Assembly (NCBI GenBank): GCA_002314595.1
Contig: DCGP01000032.1
Span: 27,223-91,222, forward strand
DNA from: Clostridiales bacterium UBA1775
Lineage (GTDB): Bacteria; Bacillota; Clostridia; Monoglobales; Firm-18
DNA: 64,000 nt
Direction of reading: 5' to 3'
Made by a program: the position numbers and the translations under genes. This document shows, in pieces, positions 8,961 to 20,333 of this stretch. Below the pieces are notes generated by a model that saw only the letters and a program-made list of their open reading frames with translations, did not search any database and was not told where the DNA came from. Each line of letters begins with the position of its first letter. The first letter of the stretch is position 1.

Positions 8961-10199
8961 TTATTCGTCTATTCCTCCTAATAGGTACAATGAACCACAA
9001 ACACAAATAACTGTGTTATTGTCTGCCTTATTCTTTGCAAGGCAGATGGCATCATTTACATTTGGAACAGCATAGACGTCAGTAACATATTTTTTTGCTT
9101 CATCTGCAATTGCCTGTGCAGTTGCTTTACGAGGGTTATCTGCCTCACAAGCAATAAAGGAAGAAGAAATAGGGGCAATTGTTTCAATACATTTTGCATA
9201 TTCCTTGTCCTTTAACATAGCCATAACTAATATTATGCTTTTTTCTTTAAAAAATGTTTCTAACGCATTTTTTAATGCAGTAACACCTGAATAATTATGA
9301 GCACCATCTTCTATGATAAATGGGTTTTTACTGATTATTTCAAGCCTTCCTCTGAATTTTGTCTTTGCAATACCACTTTTTATTATATCGTACTTAATAC
9401 CTAATATTTTAACGGCTTCAATAGCAGAAACAGCATTTAAAACTTGGTGTTTGCCAATCATATTGATGTGGTATTTTTCACCTTTGTATTCAAAATCAGT
9501 ACCATCAATGGTTTCACATAATACGCTGATGTCTTTTTTGTTTGGAATAACCAAAGGAACATTGAAAGAACTTGCAGTTTCTTTTATGACCTTAACAGCA
9601 TTTTCAGGGTTGTCAGCATATGCTACAACATTACTGCCTGTTTTAATGATACCACATTTTTCAAAAGCGATTTTTTCGATGGTATCGCCTAAATATTCGG
9701 TGTGGTCAATGCTTATGCTTGCAATAACCGAAACCTTTGGGGCAGGTATTACATTGGTTGCGTCATATCTTCCACCCATACCAACCTCAAGCACTACAAA
9801 ATCACACTTTTGCATTTCAAAATAAACCATACCGATTACTGTTACAAGCTCAAATTCCGTAGGACGAATATTATATTTTTCAATTGCCTTTTTTACAATC
9901 TCTACACAATTCACAAGGTCATTTTCAGAAATTTCACAGTTGTTAATTTGTATTCTTTCAGTAAAAGAATGAACACCGGGTGAAACATATTTTCCAACCT
10001 TGTACCCATTTTCTGCAAGTATGTCAGCAATGTAGGAGGTAGTAGACCCCTTGCCGTTTGTGCCGGCAACGTGAATAAATTTCAATTTTTTATGGGGACT
10101 GCCTAACTTTTCTAAAAGTTCCTCTGTGGTTTCAAGTTCCAAATCAATACCAAACTTGTTGGTATCTTTAATATATTTTATTGCTTCTTCATAAATCAT
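8961..10199 (-). CDS. folC: Folylpolyglutamate synthase / dihydrofolate synthase
   Basis: This 412-residue Mur-ligase-type enzyme adds glutamate to folates, and possibly to dihydropteroate. The P-loop [11 protein letters not shown] lies at 43-53, followed by [28 protein letters not shown] and FIIEDGAHN, all typical of FolC. Its ATG shares an ATGA overlap with the end of valS, so translation is probably coupled. valS-folC pairing is a conserved Firmicutes arrangement. Confidence 0.95.
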   Translation of the reverse strand: MIYEEAIKYIKDTNKFGIDLELETTEELLEKLGSPHKKLKFIHVAGTNGKGSTTSYIADILAENGYKVGKYVSPGVHSFTERIQINNCEISENDLVNCVEIVKKAIEKYNIRPTEFELVTVIGMVYFEMQKCDFVVLEVGMGGRYDATNVIPAPKVSVIASISIDHTEYLGDTIEKIAFEKCGIIKTGSNVVAYADNPENAVKVIKETASSFNVPLVIPNKKDISVLCETIDGTDFEYKGEKYHINMIGKHQVLNAVSAIEAVKILGIKYDIIKSGIAKTKFRGRLEIISKNPFIIEDGAHNYSGVTALKNALETFFKEKSIILVMAMLKDKEYAKCIETIAPISSSFIACEADNPRKATAQAIADEAKKYVTDVYAVPNVNDAICLAKNKADNNTVICVCGSLYLLGGIDE

Positions 10200-12808
10200 T
10201 TTAAGTTTTCAAGACCGGCTAATACCTTTTCAAGCATTTCACGGTACTTTTCACCCTTTTCTCTTTCTTGTTCAACAACTTCCTTAGGAGCCTTTGCAAC
10301 AAAGCCTTGGTTTGAAAGCTTGCCTTCAACACGCTTGATTTCACCTTCAAGACGCTTCTTTTCTGCAGTAAGTCTTTCAATTTCCTTTTCTTTATCTACA
10401 AGGTCGCCCTGTGGCATAAAGATTTCGGCTCTGTCAACAACAACTGAAACAGAGTTTTCAGGAATTTGGCTTCTGTCATCAGTAATAACAACTTCACTTG
10501 CTCCTGCAAGCTTAATATAGAATGCTTCACCTAATTTAAATAGTTCAGCATCATTTGTAATAATAACAAGCTTAGCCTTCTTTGAGGGTGGAACGTTCAT
10601 TTCTGCACGAAGGTTTCTAACACTCTTAATTGCATTTTTAATAATTTCTGTATTTTCCTCGTCAACAGGGAAATTAAGTTCACTTTTAGCAACGCTCCAA
10701 TCAGAAATCATAATGCTCTTTTTGTCTGTAACAGGCAAATAGCTGTAAATTTCCTCTGTAATAAACGGCATAAATGGGTGTAGCAACTTTGTGATGTTTG
10801 AAAGAACGTAAATAAGAACATTTTGAGGGTTCTTGTCTGTTCCAAGCCTTGGCTTAACAAGCTCAATATACCAGTCGCAGAATTCGTCCCAAATAAAGTC
10901 ATACAAGTTTTGAACAGCAATACCAAGCTCGTACTTGTCTAAGTTATCTGTTACTCTTTCAATTAACTTGTTTAATTTGCTTAATATCCATTTATCTTCA
11001 AGCTCTAATTTTTCAGGAAGTACATCACTTGCATTTTCGTCAGCATTCATAAGAACGAAACGAGAAGCATTCCAAATCTTGTTTGCAAAATTTCTGCTTG
11101 CTTCTACTCTTTCGTCATAGAATCTCATATCATTACCCGGTGAGTTACCTGTTGCAAGTGTAAATCTAAGCGCATCTGCGCCATATTTGTCAATAACTTC
11201 AAGTGGGTCAATACCATTTCCTAACGACTTACTCATTTTTCTGCCTTGACTATCACGAACAATACCGTGAATCAAAACTGTGTCAAAGGGGCTTTTGCCC
11301 ATATGTTCAACACCACTGAATATCATTCTTGCAACCCAGAAGAAAATTATATCATAGCCTGTAACAAGCACGCTTGTTGGGTAGAAATAGTCAAGCTCTT
11401 CTGTTTTGTCAGGCCAGCCAAGTGTAGCAAATGGCCACAAAGCCGATGAAAACCATGTATCAAGCACGTCATTGTCTTGGTGAACCTTTGCACCGCATTT
11501 TGGACATACTGTAATGTCTTCTTTGGAAACTGTGGTTTCACCACATTCATCACAGTAGAATGCAGGAATTCTGTGTCCCCACCACAATTGACGTGAAATA
11601 CACCAATCGTGGACATTTTCCATCCAGTTAGTATATGTTTTAGTAAATCTTTCAGGTACAAATTTTGTTGTGCCGTCTTTAACAACATTAAGTGCAGGCT
11701 CTGCTAATGGTTCCATTTTAACAAACCATTGCTTTGAAGTCATAGGCTCAACAGTTGTGCCACAACGATAACATTGACCGACATTGTGGGCATGGTCTTC
11801 AACTTTAAGAAGTAAACCAAGCTCTTCAAGGTCTTTAACAACTGCTTTTCTTGCTTCGTATCTATCCATACCTTCATATTTGCCACCGTTTGCATTGATT
11901 GTGGCGTCATCGTTCATAATCTTGATTTGTTCAAGGTTATGACGTAAACCAACTTCAAAGTCGTTAGGGTCATGTGAAGGAGTAATTTTAACACAACCTG
12001 TACCAAAGTCCTTGTCAACATAATCGTCGGCAATAACAGGAATTTCTCTGTTCATAAGAGGAAGAATTAGGTTCTTGCCAACTAAATCCTTATATCTTTC
12101 ATCGTCAGGGTTTACAGCAACTGCTGTATCGCCCATTAGCGTTTCAGGACGAGTTGTAGCAATAATTACAAAGTCGTCAGAGCCAACAATCGGATATTTA
12201 ATGTGCCAGAAATGTCCCGGTTGGTCTGCATATTCAACCTCTGCATCAGAAAGTGCAGTTATACAGTGTGGGCACCAATTGATAATTCTGTTACCTTGGT
12301 ATATTAAGCCTTTGTTATAAAGGTTAACAAATACTTCTCTAACAGCCTTTGAACATCTTTCGTCCATTGTAAAGCGTTCCCTGTCCCAATCACAAGAGCT
12401 ACCAAGCTTCTTTAATTGGTTAATGATATTACTGCCATATTGGTGTTTCCATTCCCAAACTCTTTCAAGGAACTTTTCTCTGCCAAGGTCATATCTTGTA
12501 AGACCTTCTTCCTTACGCAACACTTCTTCAACCTTAATTTGAGTTGCAATACCTGCATGGTCGGTACCGGGAATCCAAAGAGCCTCTTCACCTTTCATTC
12601 TGTGGTATCTAATCAAAATATCCTGCAAGGTTTCGTCAAGGGCGTGCCCCATATGAAGCTTACCTGTAACATTTGGAGGTGGAATTACAATAGTAAAAGG
12701 CTTTTTCTTAGAATTTGGTTCAGCATGAAAATAACCCTTTTCAACCCACTCATTATACAGTCTGTCTTCAACTTGTTTAGGATCGTATTTTGTGTCTAAA
12801 TTTTTCAT
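10196..12808 (-). CDS. valS: Valyl-tRNA synthetase
   Basis: This 870-residue class I aminoacyl-tRNA synthetase has [14 protein letters not shown] (HMGH at 52-55 replaces HIGH), the editing domain ([17 protein letters not shown]), KMSKSLGNG, an anticodon-binding domain and the C-terminal coiled coil typical of ValRS. It charges tRNA-Val in the cytoplasm. Its ATG overlaps the stop of the LTA-synthase-like gene as ATGA. No T-box element precedes it or the first gene of the operon. Confidence 0.97.
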   Translation of the reverse strand: MKNLDTKYDPKQVEDRLYNEWVEKGYFHAEPNSKKKPFTIVIPPPNVTGKLHMGHALDETLQDILIRYHRMKGEEALWIPGTDHAGIATQIKVEEVLRKEEGLTRYDLGREKFLERVWEWKHQYGSNIINQLKKLGSSCDWDRERFTMDERCSKAVREVFVNLYNKGLIYQGNRIINWCPHCITALSDAEVEYADQPGHFWHIKYPIVGSDDFVIIATTRPETLMGDTAVAVNPDDERYKDLVGKNLILPLMNREIPVIADDYVDKDFGTGCVKITPSHDPNDFEVGLRHNLEQIKIMNDDATINANGGKYEGMDRYEARKAVVKDLEELGLLLKVEDHAHNVGQCYRCGTTVEPMTSKQWFVKMEPLAEPALNVVKDGTTKFVPERFTKTYTNWMENVHDWCISRQLWWGHRIPAFYCDECGETTVSKEDITVCPKCGAKVHQDNDVLDTWFSSALWPFATLGWPDKTEELDYFYPTSVLVTGYDIIFFWVARMIFSGVEHMGKSPFDTVLIHGIVRDSQGRKMSKSLGNGIDPLEVIDKYGADALRFTLATGNSPGNDMRFYDERVEASRNFANKIWNASRFVLMNADENASDVLPEKLELEDKWILSKLNKLIERVTDNLDKYELGIAVQNLYDFIWDEFCDWYIELVKPRLGTDKNPQNVLIYVLSNITKLLHPFMPFITEEIYSYLPVTDKKSIMISDWSVAKSELNFPVDEENTEIIKNAIKSVRNLRAEMNVPPSKKAKLVIITNDAELFKLGEAFYIKLAGASEVVITDDRSQIPENSVSVVVDRAEIFMPQGDLVDKEKEIERLTAEKKRLEGEIKRVEGKLSNQGFVAKAPKEVVEQEREKGEKYREMLEKVLAGLENLK

Positions 12809-14694
12809 TTATTTTCTCCTTTGCTATCTATATGGTAATCTTTAATGTTGTAATACTGTAAGATTTTATATTCTTTTAAAAGTTCATTTGCCTTATCCGA
12901 AAGTTGGTGTTCAAACCCACCATTCACAGTACCGTTATACATTCTTGTAAGTAACGGAAGTTCTTTTTGCATATCATTTAAAAATTGATGATACCTTGTA
13001 AATGGAATTTTGGAATACTCAAATAATTTTAATGATAAATAATTTGCAGAAATCATATTCTGCTCACCGACGACTTTGGCACCAATAGATTTTTTAAACG
13101 CATCATTACCTACAATTATGTAGTCAGTTGAATATCTTTGCTTGTAGGATTCAAAGGTTGATGCAGTAATGTCATAGCCTAATTTTTCATATATTTTTTC
13201 TTCGGAGTCAAGGAATGGTAAATGGTCTCCAAAGAAAATCATAACAGTAGGTGTATCAATAGTATTTAAATATTCGTACATAGATTTTAATAAATCATCT
13301 GCAGCCTTGATACCTCCTAAATAATTATTGATAATGTAGTATTCTTCATCAGTTAAACCATTTGATTTTTTAATATATTCTTTGTTGTATACAAGCTCTG
13401 AACTATTGTATGAACCGTGGTTTTGAATAGTAATGGAAAAGTTAAAGTATCCGTTTTTATTATTCTTTAAATGCTTGTCATAGTCTTTGGATACCATATC
13501 AAAAAGAACAGTATCGTTGGCATAAGCACCTGTTGCATCGATGTTTGTCGGCAAATCATCACGTGATACAAATTTGTCAAATCCCATTCTTGAATATACG
13601 TTTTGCCTGTTATAAAACCAAGGGAAGCCGGGGTGCATAACTGCCGTATCATATCCCCATTCTTTAAATGTTCTTGCTAAGGAATATGTATCAGCTGTAA
13701 TCAATGTCTTGTATGCAGTAGGCAACGATGAACTGATTGCCGAGGTGTTTTCACCGGTTAGAAATTCAAATTCAGTACAGGCAGTAGCACCTGCAAAACC
13801 CGGTACGTATATTTTACCGTAACAAGACTCTGTTTCTTTTAGGAAGTTATAAAAATCATAAGGATTTTCGTCTGTAAACTCTACATTTTTCCAATTTTGA
13901 ATATCTGTGTATGCCTCACCCATTACAGCAATAATATTTGGAGCATTTTTCGGAGCAGATGGTTCACTGTATCTGCTTAGTATTTCCAATGCCTTTTCTT
14001 GCGAGTAATCCTCCGGCTTATCATAGTTCATAACCGTAGAACTGTTAATTAGTGAGTACACAAGACCTTTGCAAGAAACTATTTCTGTTTCATGATATAG
14101 CTGCATCATCGAAAGCACATTGTTGTATATGCTTGTGTTTTTGTAAATAAAGTTATATGATACAAAGGAAATTGCTAATGTAACAACAACACCACAAATT
14201 GAAACCAAGAAATTTGGTCGTTTGTTTTTAATAAATTTAATAACAAACCAGAATGTTAAAATACATATTAAAACAATTATAACTGAAATTATGTCCACGG
14301 AAATATTGTATGTTCCGGATATTGCTTTGGCTTCCTCGGCAACAGAAATATCGGTTACGTTTAGTGGTTCATCTCTAAATTTAATTTTGTAGTGGTTTAT
14401 CATTAACAGTACAGAAACTATCAAATTTGTTATTACGTATGAGCAAGATATTTTGCCGAAAACAAAATATAACAGACACATAACCAAAAATATTGGAAGT
14501 GCATTTAATAACAACACAGGTGGATACAACTGCACAAAGCACAGTCCTTGAACAAGTAACTGAATAATTACCGTTATTAGTGAAAGTATGCCAATCAATA
14601 TTAACGATTTTGAAAGTGAGAACTTGCCCTTATCGTTAATAATAGACTTTATATATTCATTTAAATTTTTACATATTGATTTTTCTTTTTGCAT
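12805..14694 (-). CDS. LTA synthase family phosphoglycerol transferase
   Basis: This 629-residue protein has five N-terminal transmembrane helices (about residues 28-180) and an extracellular sulfatase-fold domain. The metal-binding motif MGEAYTD is near 255, the likely Thr nucleophile is in [12 protein letters not shown] (about residue 303), and HGSYN and FFGDHLPFL follow. Family members polymerise or transfer glycerol phosphate from phosphatidylglycerol to teichoic acids or membrane glycans. Whether this one makes true lipoteichoic acid cannot be told from sequence. It lies 9 bp after the HAD phosphatase gene and overlaps valS by 4 nt. Confidence 0.88.
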   Translation of the reverse strand: MQKEKSICKNLNEYIKSIINDKGKFSLSKSLILIGILSLITVIIQLLVQGLCFVQLYPPVLLLNALPIFLVMCLLYFVFGKISCSYVITNLIVSVLLMINHYKIKFRDEPLNVTDISVAEEAKAISGTYNISVDIISVIIVLICILTFWFVIKFIKNKRPNFLVSICGVVVTLAISFVSYNFIYKNTSIYNNVLSMMQLYHETEIVSCKGLVYSLINSSTVMNYDKPEDYSQEKALEILSRYSEPSAPKNAPNIIAVMGEAYTDIQNWKNVEFTDENPYDFYNFLKETESCYGKIYVPGFAGATACTEFEFLTGENTSAISSSLPTAYKTLITADTYSLARTFKEWGYDTAVMHPGFPWFYNRQNVYSRMGFDKFVSRDDLPTNIDATGAYANDTVLFDMVSKDYDKHLKNNKNGYFNFSITIQNHGSYNSSELVYNKEYIKKSNGLTDEEYYIINNYLGGIKAADDLLKSMYEYLNTIDTPTVMIFFGDHLPFLDSEEKIYEKLGYDITASTFESYKQRYSTDYIIVGNDAFKKSIGAKVVGEQNMISANYLSLKLFEYSKIPFTRYHQFLNDMQKELPLLTRMYNGTVNGGFEHQLSDKANELLKEYKILQYYNIKDYHIDSKGENK

Positions 14695-14703
14695 TTGTTA
14701 CCT

Positions 14704-15351
14704 CTATAAATTGCAATCTAAAATTTCTTTTGTAGTTTTGATTATTTTGTTTGGGCTACCTGCCTTTATTTCTTCCAAATCCCTAAATCCCCAAAGGACA
14801 CCCACGGTGTATAGTTCTGCATTTTTCCCTGTTTTCATATCTGTAATTGTATCACCAAAATACAGACAGTCGCTTTTATGGTAATTTAATGTTTCAATAA
14901 CTTCGTTTACAGCCTTTGGGTCAGGCTTAATAGGATAACCCTCTTTTTTGCCGAAGCATAAATCTATTAACCTATCACCAAAAAGCGTATCGCTTATTTT
15001 TTGTGCAGTATTATGAGGCTTGTTAGAAACAATAGCAGTTTTATGACCTTGCTTTTTTAACTCTGTTAAAACCTCAACAATGCCCTCATAGGCATTTGCC
15101 AAATATAAGAAGTTGTTGTCGTATGTAGAGTTATACTCTTTTAAAACCCGGCTGTGCAAGTTCATATCTCCGTTAACCTCTTTAATCATACGTTCTACAA
15201 GTATGCTTGCACCATCGCCGACTAATATTTTATATCTTTCAGTATCAATGGAGTCCATACCAAATTTATTAAGCGCCTTATTTGCAAAATACGCTATGGA
15301 TTTTACGGAATCGACCAATGTTCCGTCCATATCAAAAATATACAAACTCAT
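14704..15351 (-). CDS. HAD phosphatase, phosphoglycolate phosphatase-like
   Basis: This 215-residue cytoplasmic HAD-superfamily hydrolase has motif I IFDMDGTLVDS at the N-terminus, motif II VSNKPH, the motif III Lys region (GYPIKPDP) and motif IV FGDTITDMK. A helical cap lies between motifs I and II. This is the Gph/PpaX/PgmB-like layout. The substrate could be phosphoglycolate, pyrophosphate or a sugar phosphate. It is the first gene of the minus-strand operon and has a good promoter upstream. Confidence 0.85.
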   Translation of the reverse strand: MSLYIFDMDGTLVDSVKSIAYFANKALNKFGMDSIDTERYKILVGDGASILVERMIKEVNGDMNLHSRVLKEYNSTYDNNFLYLANAYEGIVEVLTELKKQGHKTAIVSNKPHNTAQKISDTLFGDRLIDLCFGKKEGYPIKPDPKAVNEVIETLNYHKSDCLYFGDTITDMKTGKNAELYTVGVLWGFRDLEEIKAGSPNKIIKTTKEILDCNL

Positions 15352-15383
15352 TATATTTCTCCTTTTAACTGCCTATCTATAAT

Positions 15384-15412
15384 ATTTTACTACAAAAGCA
15401 AATATTAGTCAA
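15384..15412 (-). promoter_or_regulatory. Sigma-A promoter of the HAD-ltaS-valS-folC-ymdB operon
   Basis: Read on the minus strand, TTGACT (15407-15412) and TAAAAT (15384-15389) are 17 nt apart, about 33 nt before the first start codon. It is divergent from the rimP promoter. Confidence 0.75.
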
Positions 15413-15460
15413 TGAATTTAGGAAAAATTACTTTAATATATATAAAATATAAAAAAAGAC

Positions 15461-15489
15461 TTGATTTTTCAAAAGAAATATGTTAAAAT
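15461..15489 (+). promoter_or_regulatory. Sigma-A promoter of the rimP-nusA-infB operon
   Basis: TTGATT (15461-15466) and TAAAAT (15484-15489) are 17 nt apart, with an extended -10 (TGT). The transcript would start near 15496 and has an 80-nt leader that contains a strong hairpin. Confidence 0.75.
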
Positions 15490-15517
15490 GTATAAAGCAG
15501 AAGAAATAGACGGTTGA

Positions 15518-15550
15518 CAAGGAGTGGGATATTCCCACTCTTTGTTTGTT
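15518..15550 (+). promoter_or_regulatory. rimP leader hairpin, attenuator-like
   Basis: A 12-bp stem with one G-U pair (15518-15529 with 15533-15544, core GAGTGGGA/TCCCACTC) and a 3-nt loop are followed by TTTGTTTGTT. Its shape is that of an intrinsic terminator placed between promoter and first gene. I recall similar GAGTGGG/CCCACTC hairpins before rimP in other Firmicutes. An attenuation role for the nusA operon is inference. Confidence 0.65.
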
Positions 15551-15578
15551 ATTTATTTGCAAAAAGCAAAGGAAGTGA

Positions 15579-16046
15579 ATGGTTTTGGTTCTATCAAAAA
15601 TTGAAAAGCTTACCTACGATTATGGGTTACCTATTGCACAGGCAGAGGGGTATGAAATATACGATGTTGAGTATGTTAAAGAGGGTCCTCATTGGTTTTT
15701 ACGAATTTTTATTGACCGTGAAGATGGTGTAAATGTTGACGATTGTGAAACAATCAGCAGAAATCTTGGTACAGTTTTAGATGAAAATGACTTTATCCAG
15801 ACAAACTATTTTTTAGAGGTTTCTTCACCGGGCATTGAAAGAAATTTACGACAGGAAGAGCATTTCCAAAAGGCAATAGGTCAAAAAATTAAGATTAAGC
15901 TTTATCGTGCAACAGATGGTGTAAAGGAAATTGACGGAGAACTGTTAAAAGCAGATAAAAACGGCTTAATACTTAAAACAGACAAAAAAGAAATAGAAAT
16001 TGAAAATAAAAATATAGCCAAAGCAAATATTTTGTTTGAATTTTAA
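15579..16046 (+). CDS. rimP: Ribosome maturation factor RimP
   Basis: This 155-residue protein has the RimP signature: an N-terminal alpha/beta domain with YDVEYVKEG and LRIFIDREDGVNVDDC, then VSSPGIERNL, followed by a small beta-barrel domain. It assists 30S subunit assembly. It is the first gene of the conserved rimP-nusA-infB operon. The ATG lies behind AAAGGAAG. Confidence 0.95.
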   Translation: MVLVLSKIEKLTYDYGLPIAQAEGYEIYDVEYVKEGPHWFLRIFIDREDGVNVDDCETISRNLGTVLDENDFIQTNYFLEVSSPGIERNLRQEEHFQKAIGQKIKIKLYRATDGVKEIDGELLKADKNGLILKTDKKEIEIENKNIAKANILFEF

Positions 16047-16067
16047 AAATAGGAGGAATATTGGAAA

Positions 16068-17114
16068 ATGAGTGATAATTTTATAACACTATTAGAAGAA
16101 TTTGAAAAGGAAAAGGGTATCAGCAGAGAAGTACTTATTGAAGCACTTGAAACTGCACTTGTTTCTGCATACAAGAAAAATTATGGTTCAAACTTAAATG
16201 TAAGAGTAAAAATTAGCAGAACAAACGGTGAAATGAGTGCATTTCTTGAAAAGGAAATTGTCGAAGAAGTTACAAACCAAGATACTCAAATTACTGAGAA
16301 GGACGCAAAGGCAATTGATCCAAAGCTTTCAATTGGAGATTTTGTAGAAATTGCAACTGCACCAAGGACATTTGGCAGAATTGCAGCACAAACTGCAAGA
16401 CAAGTTGTAACACAACGTATCAGAGAAGCTGAAAGAGGAATGATGTACGAGCAATTTGCAGACAAGGTAAATGACATTGTTTCAGCAGTGGTACAAAGGG
16501 TTGAAAAGCGTAGTATAATGTTAAGAATTGGTAATTCTGATGCAATGCTTATGCCACAGGAACAGGTTGAAAGTGAAAACTATGAAGTTGGCCAAAGACT
16601 TAAAATTTATGTTGTAGACGCTCAAATGACAACAAAAGGTCCACAAATTGTATTATCAAGAACACACAGTGGTCTTGTTAAAAAATTGTTTGAAATGGAA
16701 GTTCCCGAAATTTCAAGTGGTGTTGTTGAAATTAAGAGCATTTCAAGGGAAGCAGGTTCAAGAACTAAAATTGCTGTTTGGGCAAGCGACCCTAATGTTG
16801 ACCCAATCGGAGCTTGTGTAGGCCCTAAGGGTGCAAGAGTTCAAGCAATTGTTGACGAACTAATGGGTGAAAAGATTGATATTATCAAATACAGTGAAGA
16901 CCCGGGCGAATTTGTTTCAGCAGCATTAGCACCAACAAAGGTTATTAAATACCAAGTTAACGAGGAAGAAAAATCTTGCGTAATCACAGTTGATGCAAAC
17001 CAACTTTCATTGGCAATCGGCAAGGAAGGTCAAAATGCTCGTCTTGCAGCAAAGCTTACAGGCTGGAAGATTGATATTGTTAAAGCTGAGGACGGCGAGG
17101 CAAGTGAAGCATAA
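16068..17114 (+). CDS. nusA: Transcription termination/antitermination factor NusA
   Basis: This 348-residue protein has the N-terminal RNA-polymerase-binding domain (1-125), an S1 domain (about 130-200) and two KH domains, with DPIGACVGPKGARVQAI and SLAIGKEGQNARLAAKL as their GxxG cores. It lacks the C-terminal acidic repeats of E. coli NusA, as is usual in Firmicutes. It modulates pausing, termination and antitermination. The upstream ribosome binding site is AGGAGG. Confidence 0.96.
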   Translation: MSDNFITLLEEFEKEKGISREVLIEALETALVSAYKKNYGSNLNVRVKISRTNGEMSAFLEKEIVEEVTNQDTQITEKDAKAIDPKLSIGDFVEIATAPRTFGRIAAQTARQVVTQRIREAERGMMYEQFADKVNDIVSAVVQRVEKRSIMLRIGNSDAMLMPQEQVESENYEVGQRLKIYVVDAQMTTKGPQIVLSRTHSGLVKKLFEMEVPEISSGVVEIKSISREAGSRTKIAVWASDPNVDPIGACVGPKGARVQAIVDELMGEKIDIIKYSEDPGEFVSAALAPTKVIKYQVNEEEKSCVITVDANQLSLAIGKEGQNARLAAKLTGWKIDIVKAEDGEASEA

Positions 17115-17385
17115 TAAGATTTATGATAACGGAAAATATGTACCTCAAAGAACCTGTATGGGTTGCAGACAAGTAATGCCAAAGTCAAGTATGATAAGGG
17201 TTACACTTAGGGACGGTGTTGTGTCGGTATGCAAAGATAGCAATGCAGATGGCAGAGGAGCATATATCTGTAAAAATATAGAATGTATAACAAAGGCACA
17301 GAATTCAAATGGACTTCAAAGAGGGCTTAAAACAAAAGTTTCCTCGGAAATTTATGAGGAGTGTAGGAATATTGCTGGACAGTAA
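17104..17385 (+). CDS. ylxR: YlxR/RnpM family RNA-binding protein
   Basis: This 93-residue protein has PQRTCMGCRQ near residue 15 and GRGAYICKN, the two hallmarks of the YlxR (DUF448) fold. In Bacillus the protein binds RNase P RNA and modulates its activity. The only start that gives the usual N-terminus is GTG at 17104, which overlaps the end of nusA by 11 nt. A GAGG just upstream is a close-set ribosome binding site. The nusA-ylxR-ylxQ-infB order is conserved. Confidence 0.88.
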   Translation: MKHNKIYDNGKYVPQRTCMGCRQVMPKSSMIRVTLRDGVVSVCKDSNADGRGAYICKNIECITKAQNSNGLQRGLKTKVSSEIYEECRNIAGQ

Positions 17386-17707
17386 ATTTTACGGAATGTT
17401 AGGGCTTGCCAAAAGAGCGAGGAAGGTTGTTTCCGGAAGCGAAGGAGTAGTTTCTGAAATACAAGGTGGAAACGCCTATATTGTATTTGTTGCAAAGGAC
17501 ACTTCGGAACGCTCTAAAAAGACGATTTTTGATAAATGTAGGTTTTATGATGTGAAAGCTTATACTATTGAAAACAGAGATAAATTAGGAAAAGCAATAG
17601 GACTTGAAAACTGTGTTGCCGTTGCAATAGTTGACAAAAATTTTGCCGATGGATTGGAACGTATATATAACAATAATACGGAGGTGGCTGAAAATGGCAG
17701 CTGTTAA
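17372..17707 (+). CDS. ylxQ: L7Ae-like RNA-binding protein YlxQ
   Basis: This protein of about 111 residues has the L7Ae/L30e opening ([17 protein letters not shown]) a few residues from the start, then a small alpha/beta fold. Family members bind kink-turn RNA. I chose TTG at 17372 because AGGAG lies 10 nt upstream and it gives the usual short N-terminus. ATG at 17354 in the same frame has no good ribosome binding site. It overlaps the ends of ylxR and the start of infB. Confidence 0.82.
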   Translation: MLDSKFYGMLGLAKRARKVVSGSEGVVSEIQGGNAYIVFVAKDTSERSKKTIFDKCRFYDVKAYTIENRDKLGKAIGLENCVAVAIVDKNFADGLERIYNNNTEVAENGSC

Positions 17708-19961
17708 AATTAAGATTAGTGCACTAATCAAGGATTTTAATATCGATAAAAATGAACTTTTAGAGCTTTTACAAACTTTTGGAAGTAAAGCAAAATCAAC
17801 TCAAAGTTCAGTAGAAACAAAGGAGCTTGATATTATATTTGAGCATTTTACTCAAAAGTATCAGGTTGAAAATTTTGACTTTTTAAACGCGCCGACCGAA
17901 AAGGTTGAAAAGAAGCAAGCAAGGAGCAAAAAGGCAGATAAAAAGCCGGAAGAAATTGTTGAAGAGGTTGAAGAAATAGTTGAGGATAAGCCTATCGAAA
18001 AGAAGTCAAGATATGTTGACACAAGGGCTTCAAGTGTTGACCTTGACAAGTTTGATACAGAAAAAATTGAAGAATTAGTTCCTCAAAACATTGATACAAA
18101 CAAACAGGATAAAAAACAAAAAATTAAGAAAAATAAAAATGGCAACAAGTTTGATAACAAAAATGAAGTTGTTCAAAAGGAAAAGAAAGAGAAAAAAGAA
18201 GTTGAAGAAAATGTTGTTGTATATATGGGCGACGAAATTGCAGTTGGTGAATTTGCTGAAAAATTAGGCAGACCTGCAAACGAAGTTGTTAAATGCTTAA
18301 TGTTGCTTGGTGTTATGGCATCAGTAAGCCAAAGCATTGACTTTGACACAGCTGCACTAATTGCAACAGAATTTAACGCAACAGTTGAAAAGGAAGTTAT
18401 TGTTACAGAAGAGGATATACTTTTCAATGACGTAGAGGATACAGAAGAACAATTGCAACCACGTTCACCGGTTGTAGTAGTAATGGGACACGTTGACCAT
18501 GGTAAGACAAAGCTTTTGGATAATATTAGACGTACACACGTTATTGACACAGAAGCAGGTGGTATTACTCAGCATATTGGTGCTTACAGGGTACACATTA
18601 ACGACAGAGATATCACTTTCTTGGATACACCGGGACACGAAGCATTTACAGCAATGCGTATGCGTGGTGCACAGGTAACAGATATTGCAATTTTGGTTGT
18701 TGCGGCAGATGATGGTATTATGCCTCAAACTATTGAAGCTATCAACCATGCAAAGGCAGCAAATGTAAATATTATTGTTGCAATCAACAAAATTGATAAG
18801 GAAACAGCAAATCCTGACGTTGTTAAGCAACAACTTACAGAGCATGGACTTGTTCCTGAGGAATGGGGTGGCGACACAATCTGCGTGCCTATTTCGGCAT
18901 TGCGTGGTGATAACATCGATACATTGCTTGAAATGGTGCTTTTAGTTGCAGATATGAAGGAATTAAAGGCCAACCCTAACAGAATGGCAAAGGGTACAGT
19001 TATCGAAGCCAAGCTTGATAAGGGCAGAGGTCCTGTTGCAACAGTATTGGTACAAAACGGTACGTTAAATGTAGGTGATGTAGTTGTTGCAGGTACAGGC
19101 GTAGGTAAAATTCGTGCTATGATTGATGATAAAGGCAAGAGGATTAAAAAGGCAGGTCCAAGCACACCGGTTGAAATTTTGGGACTTAGTGAAGTGCCTG
19201 AGGGTGGCGACACATTCCATGCAGTAGATGACGAAAGAAAAGCTCGTTCAGTTGTTGAAAAGAGAAAGCAAAAGATTAAGGACGAATATAATAAATCAAC
19301 ACAACAGGTAGTATCACTTGATGCGTTGTTTACTCAAATTGAACAAGGTCAAATTAAAGAACTTAATATTATCATTAAGGCAGACGTTCAAGGCTCTGTT
19401 GAGGCAATTAAGCAATCATTAGAAAAGCTTACAAATGAGGAAGTTCGCATTAGCATTATCCATGGTGGTGTTGGTACAATTACAGAATCTGACGTTATGT
19501 TAGCATCAGCATCTAATGCAATTATAGTAGGCTTTAATGTAAGACCGGACTCTGCAACAGTTGAATCAGCAAAACGACAAGGCGTAGATATTCGTCTATA
19601 CAGAATTATTTACCAAGCAATTGAAGAAATTGAAGCAGCTATGAAGGGTATGTTAGACCCAACATACAGAGAAAATGTATTAGGTCATGCTGAAATTCGT
19701 CAAACATACAAAATTTCCGGCATCGGTACAATCGGTGGTTGCTATGTTACAGATGGTAAAATTATCAGAAATAGTGAAGTTCGTATCGTCCGTGATGGTA
19801 TCGTAATTCACGAAGGTGAAATGAGTTCATTAAAACGTTTCAAAGACGATGCAAAGGAAGTTGCTACCGGCTATGAATGTGGTATCGGTATAGAAAGATT
19901 TAACGATATTAAAGAGGGCGACGTTATAGAATGCTTTGTTATGGAGGAAATTCCAAGATAA
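17694..19961 (+). CDS. infB: Translation initiation factor IF-2
   Basis: This 755-residue GTPase brings initiator tRNA to the 30S subunit. A charged, low-complexity N-terminal region (about 1-240, Lys/Glu-rich) is followed by the IF2_N fold ([12 protein letters not shown]) and the G domain, with [16 protein letters not shown] and NKID. Domains II-IV follow ([17 protein letters not shown]). The start is ATG with GGAGGTGG upstream. The frame extends further 5', but only into the ylxQ coding region. Confidence 0.97.
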   Translation: MAAVKIKISALIKDFNIDKNELLELLQTFGSKAKSTQSSVETKELDIIFEHFTQKYQVENFDFLNAPTEKVEKKQARSKKADKKPEEIVEEVEEIVEDKPIEKKSRYVDTRASSVDLDKFDTEKIEELVPQNIDTNKQDKKQKIKKNKNGNKFDNKNEVVQKEKKEKKEVEENVVVYMGDEIAVGEFAEKLGRPANEVVKCLMLLGVMASVSQSIDFDTAALIATEFNATVEKEVIVTEEDILFNDVEDTEEQLQPRSPVVVVMGHVDHGKTKLLDNIRRTHVIDTEAGGITQHIGAYRVHINDRDITFLDTPGHEAFTAMRMRGAQVTDIAILVVAADDGIMPQTIEAINHAKAANVNIIVAINKIDKETANPDVVKQQLTEHGLVPEEWGGDTICVPISALRGDNIDTLLEMVLLVADMKELKANPNRMAKGTVIEAKLDKGRGPVATVLVQNGTLNVGDVVVAGTGVGKIRAMIDDKGKRIKKAGPSTPVEILGLSEVPEGGDTFHAVDDERKARSVVEKRKQKIKDEYNKSTQQVVSLDALFTQIEQGQIKELNIIIKADVQGSVEAIKQSLEKLTNEEVRISIIHGGVGTITESDVMLASASNAIIVGFNVRPDSATVESAKRQGVDIRLYRIIYQAIEEIEAAMKGMLDPTYRENVLGHAEIRQTYKISGIGTIGGCYVTDGKIIRNSEVRIVRDGIVIHEGEMSSLKRFKDDAKEVATGYECGIGIERFNDIKEGDVIECFVMEEIPR

Positions 19962-19976
19962 AGGAGCGAACAAACA

Positions 19977-20318
19977 ATGGCAAACAGAATTGACAGAATA
20001 AATGAAGAAGCAAAAAAAGAAATCAGCTCTATTATCAGAGATTTAAAAGACCCAAGGGTAACAAAGGGCTTGTGTAGTATAGTTGCAGTTGATATTACAA
20101 AGGATTTAAGGTGGTGCAAGGCATACGTAAGTGTGTTAGGCAATGACGAAGTTAAAAAAGGTGCAATAGATGGCTTAAAAAGTGCATCAGGCTTTGTAAG
20201 ACGTGAGCTTGCACATAGGCTTAAATTAAGATATACACCTGAAATTATTTTCACATTGGATAATTCAATTGAACATGGGGCACACATTAACCGGCTTCTT
20301 CACGATATTGAAAAATAG
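19977..20318 (+). CDS. rbfA: Ribosome-binding factor RbfA
   Basis: This 113-residue KH-like protein assists late 30S maturation. MANRIDRINEEAKKEISSII, DPRVTKGLCSIVAVDIT and LRYTPEIIFTLDNSIEHG are the family signatures. It lies 15 bp after infB behind AAGGAGCG. Confidence 0.96.
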   Translation: MANRIDRINEEAKKEISSIIRDLKDPRVTKGLCSIVAVDITKDLRWCKAYVSVLGNDEVKKGAIDGLKSASGFVRRELAHRLKLRYTPEIIFTLDNSIEHGAHINRLLHDIEK

Positions 20319-20333
20319 ATAAACGGTGATATT

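Noticed and set aside
9313..9825. A 170-codon open frame opposite folC
   Set aside because: It is antisense to clear FolC motifs and has no start signals of its own.
15352..15460. T-box riboswitch for the operon containing valS
   Set aside because: The leader before the first gene is about 30 nt and holds no specifier hairpin or AGGGTGGNACCGCG-like antiterminator; none lies directly before valS either.
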